A stretch of DNA of 64,000 bases from G963663735 sp963663735 (GTDB taxonomy: Bacteria > Acidobacteriota > UBA6911 > RPQK01 > JAPXNP01): NCBI GenBank assembly GCA_963663735.2, contig CAXXHN010000001.1, positions 1,364,001-1,428,000 on the forward strand. Reading direction: 5' to 3'. Below the pieces are notes generated by a model. It searched no databases and had not been told where the DNA came from. It saw only the letters and a list, made by a program, of their open reading frames with translations. The translations under genes and the position numbers were made by a program. This document shows, piece by piece, positions 45,431-53,136 of this stretch (positions are counted from its first letter, which is position 1; each line of letters starts with the position of its first letter).

Positions 45431-47419
45431 TCAGGAGAGATTGACCAGTTTGTCTTCCGGCTTTTTCTCAATCGTTTCTTCAGACGCCTGCATTGACATG
45501 ATTTTCTCTTCCATGCTGGTCTGCGGCTTATCGCTTTTGATTCTGACTCGATGTAGATCTTCATCCCGCAGAGTCAGGGAGTGACTGTAATCAGGCAGTA
45601 CCAGTTCTCTGTTGCCCGCATGGATATCGTGTCGTCCTACTTTTTCGCACCATTCCTGTACAGAAGCGTTGCTGTGCATATTCTCAATTATGTTGCGCCA
45701 GCCATGTCCGGTGTTATAGGCGCAGAAAGAAATCTCGCCCTCCTGGGTTCCATAGGGGATTACACACATCCTGGTGCGCTGGAAATCGTAAGTAAAGAGA
45801 TCCTGGAAATGCATTCCGGCAATAAACAGGAAGTTCCAGGGGTCCTTCCGTCTTTCCAGGGCCTCGTCTCCAAAGTTTTTCCCATAGTCTTTATTCGTGA
45901 TGGCGAAACTCTTGTCGAATTTTTTAAACACATCAAGAAGAGTGAGGCGCGACGGAGACCGGAAAGGACGGTAATTTCTCAACAGGGAAAGGAACAGCAT
46001 GGCACCAGTAATATATCTATTCCTGGCTGAGTCCGTTATGTTGCGCACATCTTTGATGAAACGGGGGAAGTTGATAAACTTCGGAATAGGGCTGAATTCC
46101 TTGGTTTCCTTATCAACCATTAAAGCGGTTCCGATTCCGCAATCCGGATGACAGCCGCAACTTACCTGGCCCCATTCTGCCGAAGCTCCATGAACCAGGT
46201 CCGCAAGGTCAGAGAAAGCCGTCATCAGGGTGAGTGGAAACCAGTCCCGGAGAGGTTCAGTCAAGCCTGTCTGCTCTTTGACATCATAAGCCAGATGGGA
46301 AAGGGTATAGCGCTGTCGGAGCCGTCTTTCCTCTGAAATGTATTCATCCCTCCCTGTGAACGAAACAGGCTGGAAAGCGACAAATGCGATTTTTTTAGGA
46401 TTGTCCAGGGCGAAACGGATAATGGCGCCGACCTGGTCATTGTTAATATCATTGATAAGGGTTGTGACCAGAACGATTTCAGTTCCGGCTTTATGGATGT
46501 TTTCGATGGCTTTTAACTTGATATCGAAAAGATTTCCAATATGTCGATGGGAATTGGCGTCGTTTCCGATCCCGTCAAACTGGAAATAAACAAAGCGGAG
46601 CCCGGCTTCAGCGGCTTTTTTTGCAAAACTGAAATCCTTGGCAAAAGCCAGTCCGTTAGTGGCGCACTGAACACTGTTGTACCCCACCCGCCTTGAATAG
46701 CGAATTGCCCGGAAGAACAGGGGAGAAAGGGTAGGCTCTCCCCCGGAAAACTGCACCGACATCTGGCGGCGCGGCTTGATTTTTAAGGCATTATCAAGAA
46801 TCTGTTTGATGTTATCCCAGTCCAGCTCGTGGACAAATCCAACCTGGTTGGCATTGGCAAAACAGGGATCACACATCATATTGCAGCGGTTGGTAAGATC
46901 AACAGTCAGAACCGCGCCTCTTCCATGAGTGATTGAACTGGGGCCATGGTTGTGGAGATTGTCGTCGTTGTGGGCGCAGATGTCTTTGCCCGGGAAATGT
47001 GATTCCACCCATTTATAAAAATTCTTGTCAATGGAGAGAATATCAGAAAATTTTCCATGTTTAGGGCATTCCTTCTCCATCCATATTTGGCCGTCCTTTT
47101 CGACAATACTTGCCTTGATAACCCCGACTTCTTCTTCTATTAATATCCGGTAATCTTCTTCACCCGAGATAATTTTTTCCCTGGTTTCACTAATGCACCG
47201 GGGGCAGAGAGACTCTGTCTCTCTCGGCCATCCCAGCTTGATCTGGGATTTTTCCCAAGATTTCAGCAGTGGTTTGTCACTCCATTTTGGAGTAAAGGAT
47301 TTGCTGGGTTTCTTGAGCTTATTAAGTAACCCAGCAACGCCGTAAGCAGCATTAGCAACTGTGCAGAGCACTGCCTCACTACTTTTAATGGCCGTTACTG
47401 ATAGTGTACTTCTGGGCAT
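45431..47419 (-). CDS. Large radical SAM protein resembling tetraether/membrane-spanning lipid synthases (Tes/MSS-like)
   Basis: 662 residues from the ATG at 47419 (GGGAGG 6 bases upstream). The N-terminal region has an ETESLCPRC motif (Cys72, Cys75) and KECPKHGKF (Cys118). The radical SAM core has LTNRCNMMCDPCFANA (Cys179, Cys183, Cys186), then QFSGGEPTLSPLF for SAM binding. Downstream are VSCGCHPDCGIG and RMCVIPYGT with EISFCAYNTG, enough Cys for further clusters. The CPxC...CPKHG plus CNxxCxxCFANA combination is that of archaeal tetraether synthase (MA_1486/MJ0619 type) and the bacterial homologues proposed to join two fatty acid tails into membrane-spanning diabolic acids. Assignment is from remembered motifs, not a search. 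It is transcribed alone and ends at a strong terminator. Confidence 0.75.
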   Translation of the reverse strand: MPRSTLSVTAIKSSEAVLCTVANAAYGVAGLLNKLKKPSKSFTPKWSDKPLLKSWEKSQIKLGWPRETESLCPRCISETREKIISGEEDYRILIEEEVGVIKASIVEKDGQIWMEKECPKHGKFSDILSIDKNFYKWVESHFPGKDICAHNDDNLHNHGPSSITHGRGAVLTVDLTNRCNMMCDPCFANANQVGFVHELDWDNIKQILDNALKIKPRRQMSVQFSGGEPTLSPLFFRAIRYSRRVGYNSVQCATNGLAFAKDFSFAKKAAEAGLRFVYFQFDGIGNDANSHRHIGNLFDIKLKAIENIHKAGTEIVLVTTLINDINNDQVGAIIRFALDNPKKIAFVAFQPVSFTGRDEYISEERRLRQRYTLSHLAYDVKEQTGLTEPLRDWFPLTLMTAFSDLADLVHGASAEWGQVSCGCHPDCGIGTALMVDKETKEFSPIPKFINFPRFIKDVRNITDSARNRYITGAMLFLSLLRNYRPFRSPSRLTLLDVFKKFDKSFAITNKDYGKNFGDEALERRKDPWNFLFIAGMHFQDLFTYDFQRTRMCVIPYGTQEGEISFCAYNTGHGWRNIIENMHSNASVQEWCEKVGRHDIHAGNRELVLPDYSHSLTLRDEDLHRVRIKSDKPQTSMEEKIMSMQASEETIEKKPEDKLVNLS

Positions 47420-47801
47420 AAACAACCTCCCTTTTATTTATTGGAACACTTACCTTCTATGGCTGATTTTTACAGAAGGGATAAAATTATTTTCGTTATG
47501 GCAGGTAAATTACTCAATTAGCCCTCTTTAGTTCAAGTTTTTAAAAAGATAAAGATGGACAAATCAGTGTTTTTTTTTGAAAGTGAACCATGTCAATGGA
47601 TCAGTAACTTCGTCCATGCATTACGGAGTGAATTTATGTCAGAAACAGCATTTTTTTCGGCCGATTGGGCAGGTCTCCCGTGGGCATCATGATTTGAACC
47701 GGATTTGTTCACAATCCAGTGATGGCAACAATAACTGAGCGCAAGGACGTGAGGGCTTCTCAGGGATTAAAAATGAATTTACAGCGCAAATACCTCAGGG
47801 G
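47420..47801. other. Intergenic region upstream of the Tes-like gene
   Basis: 382 bases. The part near 47426-47560 is AT-rich and holds a plausible minus-strand promoter (TTGAAC with an 18-base spacer to TAATTT). A small stem (GGATT/AATCC near 47711-47727) follows a T-loop-like GATTTGAACC, but no tRNA folds around it. No gene was seen. Confidence 0.4.
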
Positions 47802-48026
47802 CTAATTCGTATCCCAGTACTCTTTTACGCAATCAGCGCAGATGGCCCACTGTCCTGGTTTGTCTGAATAAGAGACAATGGTATCAGTATCCTTGTACTG
47901 GAAGCAGTGGACGCATTTAACCGGATAGGCAGGCCGGAATCTTCGTGACAGGCAGTATATTATTATTCCGAGCATAATCAGGGAAACGACTACTGCGGCT
48001 GCCAGATATTCAATTCCGATATTCAT
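47802..48026 (-). CDS. Small single-pass membrane protein with a CxxC pair motif
   Basis: 74 residues from the ATG at 48026 (a TTG at 48053 would add nine). One hydrophobic segment (LAAAVVVSLIMLGIIIYCL) is followed by a cytoplasmic-looking tail with KCVHCFQYKD (Cys38, Cys41) and AICADCVKEYW (Cys63, Cys66), a zinc-ribbon-like pair of knuckles. No function is known to me. It lies 62 bases after the STAS gene region on the minus strand but in the opposite order, and its start has only a weak SD (TGGA). Confidence 0.5.
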   Translation of the reverse strand: MNIGIEYLAAAVVVSLIMLGIIIYCLSRRFRPAYPVKCVHCFQYKDTDTIVSYSDKPGQWAICADCVKEYWDTN

Positions 48027-48115
48027 ATTTCCAGTTAGGATTAACGCCGACAAGATCCGGCCTGTTATTGATGATGCAGCAGATTTTCATGAGCCTGGTC
48101 CTTTTAATTCAGGAA

Positions 48116-48490
48116 TCAGGTCAACATCTGGTCATCGTCGGAAACCGTGGATGTCCTAAGAGCTTCGATCGCCTCTTCTTCAGTTTCGAAGATGTCAAGA
48201 AGGGGAAGGATCTGGCTGATTGAGAGGACGTGTTTAACCCTGTCACCTACACGGAGCAGTTTAACCGATACTCCAAATTTTTTTGCCATCCTGAGGGTTG
48301 TGACCAACTCTCCAATACCGCGGCTGTCTATCCATTCCACAGCGGTCAGGTCGAGCAGTACTTTTTTCCATCCGTCTGCTATGACCTGGTCCATGGATTT
48401 TCCGAAGATATCCTTGGCCGCGTTTGCAACAAATCTACCCTGTACATCCAGAATGATAATTTCGTCTTTCTGGCGGACGTCAATCTTCAT
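48116..48490 (-). CDS. STAS-domain anti-sigma factor antagonist-like protein
   Basis: 124 residues. The STAS fold is seen from the beta-alpha pattern: EIIILDVQGRFV, KKVLLDLTAVEWIDSRGIGELVTTL with Ser56 in the conserved DSxG phosphorylation site, then VSVKLLRVGDRVKHVL. SpoIIAA-type proteins switch anti-sigma kinases by this Ser. No kinase or phosphatase partner is in the window, so its target is unknown. The C-terminal tail is short and acidic. Confidence 0.88.
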   Translation of the reverse strand: MKIDVRQKDEIIILDVQGRFVANAAKDIFGKSMDQVIADGWKKVLLDLTAVEWIDSRGIGELVTTLRMAKKFGVSVKLLRVGDRVKHVLSISQILPLLDIFETEEEAIEALRTSTVSDDDQMLT

Positions 48491-48581
48491 TATTTATTCT
48501 CCGAATCCCGGATTATTGGGGTGACAATACCGGGGTTTTGTAATTTAACTAAGTTTCTGATATTCAGATCATACCTCAGAA

Positions 48582-49691
48582 CTATATTTTTATGAAAACC
48601 CGTTTCTTGTAGAGCCAGTAGCAAAGATACCAGTAGCCAGCCAGAGCCAGGAGGGCGGAAAATAGTTTCACGGCTGGCGGCCCCATCCAGCTGAGGAAGC
48701 CGGAAGTGAAAATAGCTGCTGTTTTATTTATGGAATCTCCGCCGATGGTATTGGCCACCATATAGATGAATATGGAGTTCATTCCCACAATCATGGCAAA
48801 TGAGGCCCAGGAAACCTTCCTCTTAACATCCACAATCCAGTAGAAGAGAGCGAGAGTCAGAATAGCCCATCCACCGCTGACGATCACAAAAGAGCTTGTG
48901 CAGATTCTCTTGATAATAGGGGTGATTGGATTCATGGCGTATCCAAGAACTACCATGCCCAGCCCGAATGCCACCATCCGGATGATTTTTTCTTTATCAG
49001 TCCTTTGGCTCATCAGGAGCTTTCCGCACAGAACCCCCCAAATGGTATGCGATGCGGTGGGGATGCAGTTAATGGCAACCCAGCCGCCGCCATTATTAAT
49101 TTTCCCCATCAGAACCATGTCCATCCAGGAACCGAAGTTGTGATCCATAACAAAGGGCTGGTCAAATCCAGGAATTGTCCAGAGCCTGTAGAGCATTTCA
49201 GTGGTCACGAGTAACCCGATGGTGACAGCTATCTGGGTTTTTGTCCCTTTGTTCATCAGCAGGTAGGCCAGCAGGTAGGTGACCGAAAGCTGGGTAAGTA
49301 CATTCCACAGTTCCCAAACCGGTCGGTTTGCGCCAAAGGAGTGAAGGAAAACGCCGAGGAAAAAGAGCATGAAAGAACGGTAAAGGACATGCTTAAACCT
49401 CTTCAAGGCGCTCTCGCCACTTTGTACTCTTTTTGCGAACGCAAAGGGCATGGCAACGCCTACGATAAACATGAAAAAAGGCTGAACCAGGTCCCAGAAA
49501 TATAAGCCATTCCATTGATGATGGGTGAACTGGATCAGGAGAGGTCCTAAAAAACTGTCTGAATAAAAAGGATCACGCAAGGCACGAAAAACCCCAGCTC
49601 CCGAGGCAACAAGAAGGAACATCGTTAGACCGCGGTAGGCATCGAGCGACAATAGTCTCCTGCTGCTTTTCTCCACTTCAGCTACTGACAT
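48582..49691 (-). CDS. NagX/HGSNAT-like multipass membrane protein (DUF5009 type)
   Basis: 369 residues from the ATG at 49691, which has GGAGAG 8 bases upstream; the frame is open to 49766. The first motif RRLLSLDAYRGLTMFLLV and then HHQWNGLYFWDLVQPFFMFIVGVAMPF are characteristic of the heparan-alpha-glucosaminide N-acetyltransferase-like family, followed by eight or so further membrane segments. Such proteins are thought to acetylate amino sugars across the membrane. It may help in glycan use or envelope modification, along with the beta-helix and sulfatase proteins here (inference). Confidence 0.82.
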   Translation of the reverse strand: MSVAEVEKSSRRLLSLDAYRGLTMFLLVASGAGVFRALRDPFYSDSFLGPLLIQFTHHQWNGLYFWDLVQPFFMFIVGVAMPFAFAKRVQSGESALKRFKHVLYRSFMLFFLGVFLHSFGANRPVWELWNVLTQLSVTYLLAYLLMNKGTKTQIAVTIGLLVTTEMLYRLWTIPGFDQPFVMDHNFGSWMDMVLMGKINNGGGWVAINCIPTASHTIWGVLCGKLLMSQRTDKEKIIRMVAFGLGMVVLGYAMNPITPIIKRICTSSFVIVSGGWAILTLALFYWIVDVKRKVSWASFAMIVGMNSIFIYMVANTIGGDSINKTAAIFTSGFLSWMGPPAVKLFSALLALAGYWYLCYWLYKKRVFIKI

Positions 49692-49869
49692 TATTAAACT
49701 CTCCGGGATATTCGGTTCAGGTTTTAATGATCTGTGACTGTATCTCTGCGATTGTGAAAGCGCCAATAAATGATCCAGTTAGATTTGTCAGCAACATTGA
49801 TAACTCAACATCGAATATTTGGCAAGCTTTTTCTGACTTGCACAGTGCAAATTTTAGAATGGACGCTGA

Positions 49870-50871
49870 TCAGGATGACGGAGTTCCACGGTGGTTACAG
49901 GCATGATTCCTTTCCTCCAGGATGGAAGCAAGTGAGGGGAGGCTTATATTGCGTCCTGTTAGAATCAGTACAGCTGGAGATGGAATCTCCATATCCGTAT
50001 GGAAGAGGCAGGCGGCAACAGGAACAGCGCCTGATGCCTCTACCAGGTATTGATGATACTGGAGTAGCCAAAGGATGGATTCTTTCAATTCATCTTCACT
50101 GACCAGGACGACATCGTCTACGGTATCACGCAGGATTTCAAAAGTTTTTGCTCCTATTCCACCTTCAATTCCGCCGGCCATAGTATTAACCGCTGGAAGA
50201 GATGTGACTGCTTCTTTTTTTTGCAGTGACATGGCGAGAGCAGGTGATTCCTGATGCTGGCAGGCTATAAGCTTTATGCCGGATTCTCTCCTCCTGACAT
50301 AACTCGCAATTCCAGCTCCCAGGCCTCCACCTCCGACAGGGAAAATGATACTACTGGTTTCGGGAAGCTGGTCCAGTATTTCAGCCGCAAGAGACCCACC
50401 GTTTCCTGCCATTACCTGGTAATCATCATAGGGAGAAACATAAGGGATGTTTCGGGATTTTGCAGCATCAACCGCCATTATTTCTGTGTCATCATAACCT
50501 GGGTAAGGACATTTGATCACCTTGGCGCCAAGAGCGGAGATACCATGGCATTTGGATTCATCTGCCGAAGAGGGAACATACACTTCAACTGAACAATTAA
50601 ATTGCCGTCCTGCCCAGGCAAGAGCCCAGCCATGATTGCCGGCCGAACAGGTGATTACAGAGTCAATCCCTTGCGCAGTGAGTTTTCCCAGTTTATATAA
50701 CGCTCCGCGCAATTTAAAGGAACCGGTAATCTGCAGGTTTTCCAGTTTCAGGAAATGGTTGGGCCGGTGTTCAGAGGAAAGGCCCGGCGACTCTTCCAGG
50801 GGCGTTTTCCTGATATAGGGCCTTATAAAGTTAATAGACTCATTAATTTCCTCCATTTCAAGAAGCTTCAT
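49870..50871 (-). CDS. Threonine/serine dehydratase-like PLP enzyme (fold type II)
   Basis: 333 residues. Motifs: LENLQITGSFKLRGAL with the PLP Lys, ITCSAGNHGWALAWAG for the phosphate and carboxylate, IIFPVGGGGLGAGIA for the cofactor phosphate, and VEASGAVPVAA. This matches IlvA/TdcB-like or serine racemase-like enzymes without a C-terminal ACT domain, so it is the catabolic, unregulated type: threonine to 2-oxobutyrate, or serine to pyruvate. 2-Oxobutyrate or pyruvate would feed the 2-oxoacid oxidoreductase of this window. The start is uncertain (50871 ATG, 50907 TTG); no SD stands out. Confidence 0.85.
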   Translation of the reverse strand: MKLLEMEEINESINFIRPYIRKTPLEESPGLSSEHRPNHFLKLENLQITGSFKLRGALYKLGKLTAQGIDSVITCSAGNHGWALAWAGRQFNCSVEVYVPSSADESKCHGISALGAKVIKCPYPGYDDTEIMAVDAAKSRNIPYVSPYDDYQVMAGNGGSLAAEILDQLPETSSIIFPVGGGGLGAGIASYVRRRESGIKLIACQHQESPALAMSLQKKEAVTSLPAVNTMAGGIEGGIGAKTFEILRDTVDDVVLVSEDELKESILWLLQYHQYLVEASGAVPVAACLFHTDMEIPSPAVLILTGRNISLPSLASILEERNHACNHRGTPSS

Positions 50872-51019
50872 ATGGTTGATTGTAGGGCATGATGTTTTCC
50901 GGGACAACTGCGGCTGGGGTGTTTTGCGTGTCCCCTCTTGGCGGAATGTCCAGTAAAAAGTGGTTTGAAGGGAAATTTTATTTTACATTAACTCGTTATA
51001 ATTGGTACACTTTCAGGCC

Positions 51020-51634
51020 ATGACAGATAAAAAAATAAGCAAGGACATAGTTTTTCTAGGATTCTCAGAAAGTGCCAGGAGCCGGATCAGGGAGGCATTG
51101 GATGGAAATGATGAAAAAACAGAATTAAGAATTTCTGCCAGGCCCGCAGGCCCGGAACGGTTTTCATACAACATGAAGCTGATTGGCAGCAATGAACGTA
51201 ATGCTGAAGACATAGTGGTGAAAAGCGGGAATATCGTTGTCTGCATGGATCCTTATAGTGCCGAGAGCCTGGATGGTGCCAGCATTGATTTTGTAGACAA
51301 TGAAGGAGAGAGCGGATTCAAGTTTGACAACCCCAACAGGCCCAGGAACACCAGCCATTCTTCTGAACTGTCAGGGTCGATGGAAGAAAAGGTTATGCAT
51401 ATTATTGAATCGGAACTCAATCCGGCACTTGCCTCCCACGGAGGATGGATAAACCTGGACAAGGTCGAGGATAATAAGGTCTATGTTACTCTGGCAGGAG
51501 GCTGCCAGGGATGCGGAATGGCCAATGTGACCATCAAGAATGGTGTGGAAGCCAGATTGCGAGAGTTGATACCGGAGATTGAGGAAGTTATCGACATAAC
51601 TGACCACGGATCGGGAAGCAATCCTCGATACTGA
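51020..51634 (+). CDS. NfuA-like Fe-S cluster carrier (degenerate A-type domain plus NifU domain)
   Basis: 204 residues from the ATG at 51020. Residues about 1-115 resemble an A-type (IscA/HesB) domain (IVVCMDPYSAESLDGASIDFV, GFKFDNPN) but lack its cluster Cys residues, as in NfuA of E. coli. The C-terminal NifU domain has MEEKVMHIIESELNPALASHGGWI, then LAGGCQGCGMANVTIKNGVE with the cluster-binding pair Cys162 and Cys165. It carries a 4Fe-4S cluster to apo-enzymes, which suits a genome rich in radical SAM and ferredoxin enzymes. It is divergent from the dehydratase gene. Confidence 0.88.
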   Translation: MTDKKISKDIVFLGFSESARSRIREALDGNDEKTELRISARPAGPERFSYNMKLIGSNERNAEDIVVKSGNIVVCMDPYSAESLDGASIDFVDNEGESGFKFDNPNRPRNTSHSSELSGSMEEKVMHIIESELNPALASHGGWINLDKVEDNKVYVTLAGGCQGCGMANVTIKNGVEARLRELIPEIEEVIDITDHGSGSNPRY

Positions 51635-51856
51635 TTTTTGACCAGGCCTTATTCGAATTTATTGGCAGGTTTTGTCTGCTTTTGGTTGACTTATTGCGGT
51701 CCCCATCCTTAATATATGGATTGTTTTTATAAATTGAATGAATCAGTGGGGATTCTACAGCCTTTGTAAACTTGCTATTCAGATTGAAAAAACTATACTG
51801 AAGAAAAAGTTTCAGAATAAATCCTTTCTTTAGAGCTTACTTTTGGAGATATCAGG

Positions 51857-53020
51857 GTGAAAAGTATGAATAAAAAAATATTGATCATGGCTTTGTTGTT
51901 GTTAAGCATAGGATTTTTTGCCGCGTGCGGTGGAAGTCATAGCGCTATCCAGTCTATGCAGATAGATCGAAATGCCCTTGTTGGGACCGTCCCTTTCAGC
52001 GCTCCTTATATTTATCAGAAAGAGGGTAATCTCGTAGGACCTGAGGCTGAACTGGCTCAGAAAATAGTAGCCAAGGTTGATGAGATCAGGGAGACCAAAG
52101 GGGGGACGCCCGTGAGGCTGACCTGGCTTAACAGAACATATGCCGTTCTGTTTGAAGCTGTCAAGAAAGGCGATGTCCATTTCGCACTGGGCGCTTTCGG
52201 AATGAATCCGGAAAGGGCCAAAGAGGTTCTTTTTTCCAATCCATATTTCAAAATGGATCTGGTGATGGCTGTTAATCCTGTTAACAATGATTTAACCCCT
52301 GCCGGACTCTCAACTGCCAAAATAGGTGTTAGAGAAGGAACAGCCGTTCAGCAGTTTGTTGCAGGAAAATATCCTTCAGCAAAAATCACCCCCTATGGGA
52401 CCCTTGATGATGCAGTCCTGGCCATGAGGTCCGGGGAAATTGATACGGTAATTGACGATAAGGAAATGATAGCCTATACCCTGACAACCATTCCCGGAGC
52501 TGGAGACATGAATTTTTATCCAGAGAGCCTCGGAAGCATTGATATTGCCATTGCCGTTAAAAAAGGTGATACACGACTTGTGGAGCTGATTAATGGTGTT
52601 ATCGCCGAGAATAAAGTGGAACTGGAATCCCTGTTCAGGGAACATGCCGGTGACAGAGTCAGCCAGGTTTTGAAGCAGAGGGAAGATCGGATCTACATGC
52701 TGGCTCAGGCTGAAAAAGTCCGCGATGTGACGATCAGGGTTTCCAGGGTTTCAGGATACAGGGGAGTTGACATCTACCGGATGGCCAACCTCCGGTTCGT
52801 AGCCAGAAACAAGGAAAGCGGTGCCACTTCTAATTCTTCACCCATACAGTTCAGTGGTTCAACCGGAATTACCAAGATTTCCGTTAAACCCGGAACCTAC
52901 TCCTTGTCCCTTCCCCAGTTCAATTTCAACACGGAACTGGTGATTGTACCGGGAGATCCGGATTCCGTAAGCGTAAGAATTACTATTGGCCCCTCAGGCG
53001 TAACCATGGAAAAAGACTAG
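51857..53020 (+). CDS. Periplasmic solute-binding lipoprotein (PBP type II) with C-terminal beta domain
   Basis: 387 residues. The lipobox FFAAC gives Cys24 as lipid anchor. Residues 38-270 form a two-lobed solute-binding domain of the amino-acid type (ALVGTVPFSAPYIYQKEGNLVG, EAVKKGDVHFALGAFGMNPERA, VREGTAVQQF, DDAVLAMRSGEIDTVIDD). Residues 285-387 look like an extra beta-sandwich (TIRVSRVSGYRGVDIYRMAN, GITKISVKPGTYSLSLPQF, PEGA-like). No permease or ATPase is nearby, so it may serve a distant transporter or act as a sensor. The start is a GTG at 51857 or an ATG at 51866. Confidence 0.82.
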   Translation: MKSMNKKILIMALLLLSIGFFAACGGSHSAIQSMQIDRNALVGTVPFSAPYIYQKEGNLVGPEAELAQKIVAKVDEIRETKGGTPVRLTWLNRTYAVLFEAVKKGDVHFALGAFGMNPERAKEVLFSNPYFKMDLVMAVNPVNNDLTPAGLSTAKIGVREGTAVQQFVAGKYPSAKITPYGTLDDAVLAMRSGEIDTVIDDKEMIAYTLTTIPGAGDMNFYPESLGSIDIAIAVKKGDTRLVELINGVIAENKVELESLFREHAGDRVSQVLKQREDRIYMLAQAEKVRDVTIRVSRVSGYRGVDIYRMANLRFVARNKESGATSNSSPIQFSGSTGITKISVKPGTYSLSLPQFNFNTELVIVPGDPDSVSVRITIGPSGVTMEKD

Positions 53021-53045
53021 TCACCTGAGACAATCCAGACTGCGA

Positions 53046-53084
53046 AAAGGCCCGGAGAACATTCAGCTCTCCGGGCCTTTTCTG
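53046..53084. terminator. Intrinsic terminator, bidirectional
   Basis: AAAGGCCCGGAGA (53046-53058) pairs with TCTCCGGGCCTTT (53068-53080), 13 bp, 9-base loop, followed by TCTGTTT on the plus strand. It lies after the solute-binding protein gene and before the convergent beta-helix gene. Confidence 0.85.
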
Positions 53085-53136
53085 TTTACGCCCTTTTAAA
53101 GATTGTGCGAGCAGGAGGCTGAGTATAAATCAGCGG

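Noticed and set aside
47680..47740. tRNA-like T-loop sequence (GATTTGAACC)
   Set aside because: The flanking bases do not pair into a T stem and no anticodon or acceptor arm could be built.
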